64,000 nt of DNA. Source: Schistocephalus solidus (lineage: Eukaryota > Platyhelminthes > Cestoda > Diphyllobothriidea > Diphyllobothriidae). Below, piece by piece: positions 56,067 through 64,000 of the stretch; the first letter of the stretch is position 1; the number at the start of each line of letters is the position of its first letter. Made by a program: the position numbers and the translations under genes. A model generated the notes under the pieces. That model had not been told where the DNA came from, ran no database searches, and saw only the letters and a list, made by a program, of their open reading frames with translations. The stretch is taken from positions 62,001-126,000 of the forward strand of contig WEDG01006409.1 in assembly GCA_017591395.1 (NCBI GenBank). The letters are read 5' to 3'.

Positions 56067-57461
56067 TCGCAGGCGCTGAACCTCGTGAACCATTGATCGA
56101 ATTGTCAAAAAATGCTCCCAGGTCATAGTAAAAGAAAGAAGGTATTTCCGTTTTAAATAAAATAAATTCTGTAAATGTTTGAAAGCCCTGAACGAATATT
56201 TCTCATGCTGTTATCCCCAGGTCCATCAACGCAATATTTTGTGAACGACGGTAGGTCACTTTTTAGCTACATGTAGGATTGCGTTAATTCATTTAATAGA
56301 AAACGCCTGACATGCAGGTGAGAAATATGAAGAACAGCGAAAGATGCAGGTTCATGTAAACTGCCTAAAGGTAAAACACTATTCCTTCAACAAAACCTCA
56401 TTTAGTTATAGAATTAGTGAATAAGTGAATTTTACGTATCTTTTCTTCAACGGACTACGACGGATCAACCGTCGCGAATGAAAAAGTTTACCGTGCTCTC
56501 CAGCGCATGATGCGCGTACGACGAAGACATAAGACCTTGGTCTGGAGGCAAGGCAGACTTTGGGGGCCCGGAGGCGGCCTCCGGTTCAGCGGCGGCTAAC
56601 AACGCTAAACGGCCTGCTGACCAATAATAACTTGACAGATATTTCACGCCAGGAAAAATTTTTATCTGATAAAGACCCCGAACTGTCTACGTCCTCATAA
56701 GTTTTTCGTGCTGCGCGTATGCTCCCAATATCAACAGAATGGACGATCAGCCCATGGAGTGGGCCATTTTTTACGAGTCCTCCTGTGTTAAGTCGGACTA
56801 ACGAAGCCGAGACTTTTAGCTGGAGCTATTGCGCTCGCGTTTAGTTTCAGGTCAAGCAGGGCCAGCGGCATGTAGCCCGCCTCTACTTTGTGTATATAAT
56901 GCGCTAAATGTGCAGACCACTTCCGCTTTTCTGCTTTTCTAAGGGTCACCCAGTTCATTAACATTTGGATGTCAATTTCTAGAATGGGTGGAATTTTATA
57001 ATCCCTCTGACCACAGAGTCTTCCTCACTCCCTTTTCACTCCCCCGTACACCAGTCCGGGCCTGTCAGCCATCTGGTGCTGGGATTGGACGCAGTGGCTG
57101 GCGCGGCGTGAAGCTTACACCTAGAAGCGTGTAATGGACCAGAAAAGTGACCGAGTTGTTTGGATGGGCTGAGGTCACTTTGGCGCGTATCACGGATGGG
57201 AATGTTGCGATGCTTTGCCAGCGAAGATGACCGATTTTCCTTCCCTCCCTAGCGCTGACAGCTTCCCCCGCTTCTGCTCTCTGTCCGCCGCTCGTGCCCT
57301 CCACCATCAGAACATTCCATGTCGCTTACCCGCAGTTGCCACCAGCGCTGTAATACACGCCGGTGTCTAACTGATATGAAGTGGCCACCTCCCACTCCAA
57401 ATGGATCATCTGTACAGTACCTCTTTGTTCCATTCTGTTTACTATACTCCTTTTTTGCTAG
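56067..57461. other. Unassigned sequence
   Basis: No recognised gene. GGACGCAGTGGCTGGCGCGG at 57088-57107 resembles the GC-rich block of LINE1 tails and may be a very old fragment. Confidence 0.3.
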
Positions 57462-57667
57462 TCCACAATTTATTTACCGAAACATCGATTCCGTACCTTG
57501 CGAACACATTTTCTTACTATATCGATACACGCGTGCTTGGTGAGGTGTTTACTGATTCTGTTCAGCGTTGCGTAGCTGAAAAGCTTTCCCAGGTGATCTA
57601 TTCAACCGTGCGTAATACCCTCGGCGTCTTCGGCCGCTTTAAGCGCCAACTCTCCTCTCCCGCCCAT
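57462..57667 (+). CDS. Possible internal exon of an unrecognised gene
   Basis: A 206-base stretch lies between a good acceptor (CTCCTTTTTTGCTAG, ending 57461) and a good donor (GTAAGA at 57668). It stays open across, entering with two codon bases and leaving at phase 0. The peptide includes DTRVLGEVFTDSVQRCVAEK and LSQVIYSTVRNTLGVFGRFK, which looks protein-like and amphipathic. I do not recognise the family and found no partner exons, so it could still be chance. Confidence 0.35.
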
Positions 57668-58364
57668 GTAAGACAGTAATTATCAGCTAGTGTGCACTCT
57701 GCGCTGTTGAAGTAATGTATTTCTTTTTCAATCGGGCTCCAGTTTCGGTTCAGCGCGTCTCCTGCGTGGCCCGTAGTGGGAGCCAGAACCGGGGTACACA
57801 ATAGTTAGTATATCTTGACCGAAACACGTCCCCTCAGTAGTCACCCATACCTAAGGTCATTTTGCAGCTTAAACCCAAAACACCCCTGGCTTGTCGTCTC
57901 CCGCCTGGTGCAGCCATGCGTCTAGGCTTCCCTTAAACCAAGTTGGAAGGGCGGTTATTTTTTGGAGATCGAGGGACTGTACAACGACAGTGTCTTTATG
58001 GCTGGAAACTGCTGTACCTAATTGGCCTCGATCAGACCATAATGGTAGGGTCAGCTAAGTGATTTTGGACATAAGTGAACTCTCATGGAAAAAGATCATC
58101 CTGAAAAAATCGAGAACCGTCACAAATATCCGGCTGACACGTAAGTGTTCCGCATTTTCCGCCACCAAGTACTACCAGGTATGATCCATCCACCAAATCT
58201 CGGTACTCATATACTTAACTACTTCCGGCTCATTTAACCAACATTCACCAAAACATCCCGCTGCAAAGCAACCTCACCTAACCCCACTCAACCGTCTTCA
58301 GCTCGATCACGGTCACCCATGCGTCAATTGAACTTCCAGTCCTCAGTAAATGTAACATGGCGGT
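57668..58364. other. Unassigned sequence
   Basis: Nothing recognised; would be intronic if the exon at 57462-57667 is real. Confidence 0.3.
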
Positions 58365-58840
58365 TTGACCAACGATTTCGACTGTGTCCAGCGTGGGACG
58401 GCAGCAGGGCGGGCACAGGAACGGTGACTTGTACGTGTTTTATTTTCGAATGATGTTAACCTTACGCAGCATCTACCACACTCCCCCCTCGCCCACCTTG
58501 ATCTGATTTTATGATAGGATAAAGAGGACCGGAGGTGGTATAGGGCAAAGTTGTTGGTAGGGCTAAAAAAAACTCGTCTGAACGTGTCACATACGTCTGG
58601 TCCGTGCACGATAAATAACATTTTCGCACAAACAAATAAGGAAGGCCGGAATTTCAAGTGAGTGGGAGTGCCACAGAGGCCACATTAAGTAGGAGTCCTT
58701 ACGCCCTGAGAAACAAATCACCCCGCCTATTGTCAGACTTCGTAGCCACGGTTTTTAGCACACCGTTATATTTTGGAGGCGTGTCAGCTTTTTTATAGTG
58801 AGGAATATGCGCTAAGTGCTGTCGAGTTAACCTACTTCTC
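58365..58840 (-). mobile_element. LINE1 3' tail, old copy
   Basis: In minus-strand order: TGAGGAATATGCGC-type block (58798-58812), AGCCACGGTTTTTAGCACAC (58743-58762), GTGGGAGTGCCACAGAGGCC (58661-58680), GACCGGAGGTGG, CACTCCCCCCTCGCCCACC and GGAACGGTGACTTGTACGTG, ending near CGACTGTGTCCAGCGTGG. All are diverged versions of the LINE1 tail. Confidence 0.6.
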
Positions 58841-59545
58841 GCGTGCGCCAACCGACAGTCCTAGTCCTAGTCGGTGCTGATGCTGAGAAGGGGCAGAATG
58901 ACCGAAAGAGCTAAACAGCTCATCTGCACGTACTGCACATGACCTGACACCCACACGCCACACCGAGTTTTCACGCAGAGTGGGTGAGTTGCTCACACGT
59001 CGCATGCATTACAGTACCATAAACATCACATGGGGAAGGAGCCAGAGAACATGTTTCCCACATACGTGAGATATGCAAATTATGTGCCTATGGTAGTTAC
59101 TGTGACACGGGTTAGGGCGTGGTGCATGTGTTGACTAGGAGTTGTTGATTGTGTTCGGTCTATGGTGGTTTATCACCGATAAGTGCAACGTGGAACAATA
59201 AGCACATTGCCCCTTAGATCATCCAACACACCAATCGGCAACCCCTGGACTTGCTTCATACACTGATGTACTAAAAGCGCTGCTATCTCTGTCTCCCATT
59301 CTTATGCATGACATAACACCATCAACACTTATCCTGGTCTTGTCAGTTGCCACTGCTGTTTGGGACAATAACTCAGTGTTCTATGCACAAAGAATTTCGC
59401 TTTCTGGTGCGCTCTGTCTTTTCAAGCAACTCGGGATTTGATATAAGGATCGCAGTTGGGGCCTCCAATGTACGCTCACCACCAAAGCCACCACATCTCA
59501 CTACCAGCCAATTTCCTTTTCCGAGATCTATACAATAGCCTTTAT
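58841..59545. other. Unassigned sequence
   Basis: 58900-58955 resembles 10441-10510. The remainder is unrecognised. Confidence 0.3.
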
Positions 59546-59832
59546 CCTTTTGCCTATCACCTCTATTTGCTTTAGCTGTTGAAGGGCATGCGAATATTCA
59601 GAAGGCTCCATGTTTGCGAATAGGTCTTTTTCTATTCGGTTCACAACGTGAATCTGACACTGTCGTTTGCAGTCGCATGAGCACGGTCTGCCTCTTGCTC
59701 TGCTCCGAGGTTGCGGAGTGAGGAAATCCTAGCTCTGTCAACAGTTATATCCTGTACTAAAATGCTGATGGAGCTCTAGAGTGAGTCCCAAGGCACAATG
59801 GGAGAGTGAGTCCCGTAACCGATCGGTGAACG
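59546..59832 (+). repeat. Direct duplication, unit 1
   Basis: CCTTTTGCCTATCACCTCTA to CCGATCGGTGAACG. It is nearly identical to 59992-60305, except that the second copy has about 27 extra bases after GCTTTAGCTGTTGAA. The right end contains the reverse complement of the SINE family B head. Confidence 0.88.
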
Positions 59833-59991
59833 GTTTGTCCGGATTACTCAAAGTTAACGCACGTTGTTCATCTGTACCACCTCCTTCACGTGGCTTAACT
59901 CTTGGTCAATAAAACTCTCTGATTGTTAAATTTCTTAAAAACTATTAACACATGATATTAGCGTTCTATGTGGTAGTTTCCGCTGTTCACT

Positions 59992-60305
59992 CCTTTTGCC
60001 TATCACCTCTATTTGCTTTAGCTGTTGAAACGATTAGTGTTAAGCGAGCCACAGAAGGGCATGCGAATATTAAGAAGGCTCCAGGTTTGCGAATCGGTCT
60101 TTTTCTATTCGGTTCACAACGTGAATCTGACGCTGTCGTTTGCAGTCGCATGAGCACGGTCTGCCTCTTGCTCTGCTTCGAGGTTGCGGAGTGAGGAAAT
60201 CCTAGCTCTGTCAACAGTTATATCCTGTACTAAAATGCTGATGAAGCTCTAGAGTGAGTCCCAAAGCACAATGGGAGAGTGAGTCCCGTAACCGATCGGT
60301 GAACG
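59992..60305 (+). repeat. Direct duplication, unit 2
   Basis: Second copy of the 59546-59832 block with only a few substitutions. It includes the insert ACGATTAGTGTTAAGCGAGC and a few more bases missing from unit 1. A frame of 80 codons crosses it (59952-60194), but unit 1 disrupts the same frame, so coding is doubtful. Confidence 0.88.
60240..60305 (-). mobile_element. SINE family B head (also at 59765-59832)
   Basis: GAGTGAGTCCCGTAACCGAT and CGGTGAACG are the reverse complement of the head CACCGATCGGTTACGGGACT that also occurs, diverged, at 24498, 30290 (minus) and 62036. It was duplicated along with the larger block. Confidence 0.5.
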
Positions 60306-60337
60306 CCCATCTACCATTGTTAATAATCCCGATCGAA

Positions 60338-60503
60338 ATCAACAAGACAACCAGCTCGTGGCGCAGTGGGTTAAAGCGTTGGACGACAGGTCGCGAGTTC
60401 GAGCCTCGGGTGCCGCAGCATCTGGGGTTGGGTATGGCCGGAGGATGATTACTAATAAGCCAAAAAGGACTATTCCAGTCTCCCTGGTTTTTGTCGGTAA
60501 TGC
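60338..60503 (+). mobile_element. SINE, tRNA-derived head with consensus A and B boxes
   Basis: TGGCGCAGTGG at 60359-60369 is a perfect A-box match; GAGTTCGAGCC at 60395-60405 is a good B box. Then come GGGTATGGCCGGAGGATGAT, TAATAAGCCAAAAAGGACTA and TTTTTGTCGGTAATG, the shared tail. The spacing between boxes is shorter than in a real tRNA gene. Best preserved copy of this family in the window. Confidence 0.8.
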
Positions 60504-62035
60504 AAAACTGCGAATTGTTGTTAATTATTCCTTTAACTCTTTATATGGAGCAATGACGTCCGGTCCGTGACTTGATGCTTGGCGGCCGAGGCAGAATCGC
60601 TTGAAGTAGGTGGGACGATAAAAAAATCTACGATGCACTGACGAACGGTAGCGCAGTTCTAACGGTCAGCGTGAATGGGCAGAGCGAGCGCACGCATCTC
60701 ATACACCCCCGGCTGTGCAGAAGCGGTTTGGGCAGCGCAATGAACGGCTCCGACAGCGTTGGTTGATTGGTCCAGCGTGAACGCTCTGATTGGCTAGCGA
60801 GAAAAGCAAGGCACCTCGACGTCAAGGCAGTCGTCTGGTGGCGACGCCCCTGGGGCAGAAGCCAAAACCTGACGCGTGACGATGCCTGGACGATGCCGCG
60901 AGCACCAGTAAGCAGGTCGTTTAAACACCAGTCTCACACAGACCGCCTCTCCTACTACCCAATTTGTCCGCGGCATGCTGTCGGCCAAGATAATGGACAG
61001 CCCAGTAAACAGTACTAAATTGGTGGAAATCAAGTGAGCGTCGTGCTTTTTTAAACTCCTTTGATTGATCTATTTTAAAGTAAGTTAAATGAGAACCAAA
61101 GTACGATATTACGACCTTACTATTCGATAGAGTCACGTTTATGCAGAATGACAACTCCAGCATGTCTCTGCGTGCGGTCGGCAGGATACAAAGTTTGTTC
61201 TGGCAAGCCTGAGTCTGAGAAACTTCCGCACTTCGGATGTTTCGGGAACATCCACTGCAAGTACTCCTAAGTAGGCTCTCTCGGATTGAGGTTGGGAGAT
61301 CCAGCTGAGCATAGAACGCATCCGATGGTTTTATAGTTTTTGAACTCCTATACTGTGTGACATCCATGAACCGATGGATTTCCATCCTGGAATATTGATG
61401 ATGCCGGCTGGACAGTACTGGAAGTAGATGCGATTGGGGTAGTTACCTACAGCGCAAACAACTAACGTTCTCACCAAGGAAAACCAAACCTTTTTTCGTT
61501 ATATCCATATAAATAGAGCCTCCATCCCCTCGTATTGTCCCGATACTCCCACCATCGTAGGATCGTTCGCTCCTCGGCTTCCGAATCCAGACTTGACCTT
61601 CCGTTCTTCTCACTTGAAACCCCTACTTCGTTGAGCAGGCCACAAGCATAGGTCGAGTCCAGAGGACTTGTTTATGGTTTTCATTCAACCACAACACTAT
61701 ACAAGTCTTTTGTTTTACTCTTAAACCGTCTTGTTCCCAATCTTGTTGGAAATACGTCGAAATGCTTGAGAAATCCACTTATACACTGCCAAACGAAGGA
61801 GGATGCGAACCAATTACAACACAGGCATCTTAGAAGCCATACATCACCTCGCACCGCTGGTATCGCTGGACCACGACTACCAGGAATCCACTGATAATCA
61901 CCAGCTATTCCGTATCGTTTCAGTCATACTCATAGCAGTGGTTCCGGATTCATCCGAACCTGTTGCTATACAATGCTCTAGTTTTTCTACCTACCACATT
62001 ATAAGCGCTTACAACGCCTTCTTTGTGGAGTGGAC
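60504..62035. other. Unassigned sequence
   Basis: No recognised gene. Frames at 60767-61033 and 60921-61385 overlap on opposite strands. Confidence 0.3.
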
Positions 62036-62112
62036 GCTCACCAATCGGTTACATGACTCACTCGTCATGTTCTGCCTTGGAGTTCACTCTCGAAATCCGC
62101 CAGCATCCGCAC
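62036..62112 (+). mobile_element. SINE family B head
   Basis: GCTCACCAATCGGTTACATG, ACTCACTCGTCATGTTCTGC and TTCACTCTCGAAATCCGCCA followed by GCATCCGC match 24498-24572 in order, including the shared CCAGCATCCGCA. The common SINE tail does not follow here. Confidence 0.55.
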
Positions 62113-64000
62113 AGTACCTTGAATTATAGACAGTGGAACCTTACCTATATTTTTTGTCGCTGGCGCGTAGCATGATGATTTTGAACGAAGAGTTGTGCGG
62201 TAAAGCGTATAAAAGTCAGCTTGGACAGGTTTGGAAGCAACCTGAATTGGTTATCTTGAACGCTGTGTGGCTATTCGCTTCTAATTTAGGATTTGGATGC
62301 ATACTTTTGGAGTACATCGATCTATTCCGATGGAGGTCCAATTTTTTGGCCAACTGCATATGACGAAGTTGTCTGACTATAAGTATGTGCTGTTTTAAAA
62401 ATCACAGTTAGCACCTTCACCTTCTTCTTTCCCTCCCGAAGTAGCAACTCCACCTTCCACTGAACGCGCAAATGAACTTCGATGGTCTCCTTAACCCCAC
62501 CGCCTGTCCCGCGGGATTGAAAATCTTCTCATGAGAAAGGACCCTTATGCCAACTGCAGCAAGTATCTGCGGATGAGAACCTTACTGGCAGTATACAATG
62601 ACGGCTTGCAACAATCGCAGCCACCCGTTAGCGACGAGATCACCGAGGGCGGGGGCGACACAGGTCATGGTGAAACAAGGGTCAGATACGGTCCCACGGT
62701 CGGCATTGGTAGTCTACGCGCCAAGAAGGGTGCTTCCTATAATGCGGGATGTGCACATGACCCTCCATTCTCTGGATAGGAGTGGGCGGAAACATCAGAC
62801 CCCAAATAAACCCCTCCCTGATGAACGCGTCTTCTTTTTCTTAAAACTGCTTCTTACGCCTCCAAGGCTCAAGATTCACACGCTTGGGGTTAAAGTTAAA
62901 CACAGGAGTAGGTACCTCCCCCTGGAATTTAACTTAAGGTCACCTGCAGTAAGGGTGTTTATATTCCCGTATCTAACCGTCTACTGTAGTAGATAGAAGG
63001 CCTGTTCTGCCTGAACTTGCGACGACTACCTCTGATATCTAGAAGCCTCGTAAAGCGAGAGATGTCCGGATTTGCCCGTAGTTTTTAATACTCGGGACCT
63101 TTTATGAAGGCCGAGTACTAGGAAATCGAGAATGGACGTAGAGCTCTTTAAAATATGTTAGAACTCCCAATCCCAACATCAGATGTCTGACAGGCTTGGA
63201 TTGGTGCATGGGAGAGGGAAGAGGGAGTGAGGTCGACTCTGTGAAAGACCACAGTTTCCGACCATGAAAACACTCGAAGCTTATTTTTTCCTAGGGACCG
63301 CAACCGAAATCGCAGCACGGTCAAGGGCACGTCTAGCCCTCGCAGATGATATTCGATCACAGAGAAATACCAGAAATTGCTGTTTGTGTATTCATGGGTT
63401 TGGTGGACCTTAGAAGAGCTGGGGAGCAGAAGCGTTGTTGCAACACATTTAGCAGAACATATATGAGACTGCGGTATGCACAAAGACGAGGCAGGCTGTG
63501 TTTTGCTGCACTCGCACGGTCTGAAACTAAACTGGAGGGAAATTGAGCTAAAGGTCTCAGTTTCGTTAGTCCGATTTAAAGCAGGATGCTTATTAGCCGC
63601 CAGGTAGATACTAGAACTTCACGTCCAGATAGCCCATTCTACGAGCTGATAGTTTATTCTGTTGATCTTTGGGCACACACACACACATGGCCTGAAAAAC
63701 GTATGAGGACGTAGACAATTCGTGGTTTTACCAGCTAACTATTTTCCTGTCGTATACAATATGTACTGCAACGCTTGAAATATTCGCCCATTTTTTTCGG
63801 TATTAAAGTATAAGTTCGAACGCACTTTATAGGGGACGTAATTGCAAGCTGCTTATTGCATGCACGCATGATAACCCTGCAATGAGCATCCTTCAAGCCA
63901 TATATGAACGCTCCGTTGTTTGCACGGATTTTGGGCGTCTGTATGAGGTCAATTATAGTTTGTGCCTCGTAGCTTTGGAGGCCGAAAACTGACAAAATAA
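62113..64000. other. Unassigned sequence
   Basis: A 62531-62779 frame has a protein-like start (KDPYANCSKYLRMRTLLAVY) but an in-frame stop just upstream, no convincing acceptor and no recognised family. (CA)n microsatellite at about 63671-63688. Nothing else identified. Confidence 0.3.

Noticed and set aside
62531..62996. Coding exon
   Set aside because: In-frame stop just upstream, no convincing acceptor and no recognised family; too weak to call.
1..64000. CRISPR arrays, rRNA, bacterial operons, phage
   Set aside because: No evenly spaced short repeats, no rRNA motifs, and the gene structure is eukaryotic with introns.

Overview
The window looks like part of a large, repeat-rich metazoan genome, most probably a parasitic flatworm and perhaps a diphyllobothriidean tapeworm (taxon inferred, not proven). 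Reasons: one spliced gene with introns of 0.65-3.1 kb, several broken APE-type LINEs, a Ty3/gypsy relic whose gag carries the CHCC zinc-knuckle pattern known from the CsRn1 group first described in a trematode, tRNA-derived SINEs and small inverted-repeat elements. There is no bacterial-style gene organisation, operon, CRISPR array or rRNA.

The one host gene I can name is on the + strand at 16639-28329. Seven exons encode the C-terminal half of a WAPL (Wings apart-like) cohesin-release factor. All junction phases agree, the last exon ends in a stop at 28327-28329, and one intron may use a GC-AG donor. The N-terminal half of the WAPL domain was not found in the 16.6 kb upstream. A second, unrecognised exon-like ORF lies at 57462-57667.

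Region by region: 1-6 kb has LINE 3'-tail fragments (some with target-site duplications) and inverted-repeat elements with degenerate CTAACCC-like cores. 6-16.6 kb is mostly unrecognised, with two copies of a repeat carrying a hammerhead-like hairpin. 16.6-28.3 kb is the WAPL gene; its fifth intron holds a SINE and a deleted LINE. 28.3-31.5 kb is mostly blank. 31.5-36.4 kb has SINEs and a decayed LINE1 copy. 36.4-41.3 kb is mostly blank with one inverted-repeat element. 41.3-54.4 kb is a nested transposon cluster: a deleted LINE1 derivative, a gypsy relic on the - strand, and a second LINE family (LINE2, - strand) split in two by a 5.0 kb LINE1 insertion flanked by TTGTA. 54.3-64 kb has SINEs, old LINE tails and a duplicated block of about 0.3 kb.

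The main story is transposon biology. One LINE family (LINE1) appears to account for the commonest repeat here, which is its 3' tail, and for a non-autonomous derivative: two copies share the same internal deletion that removes the whole reverse transcriptase.
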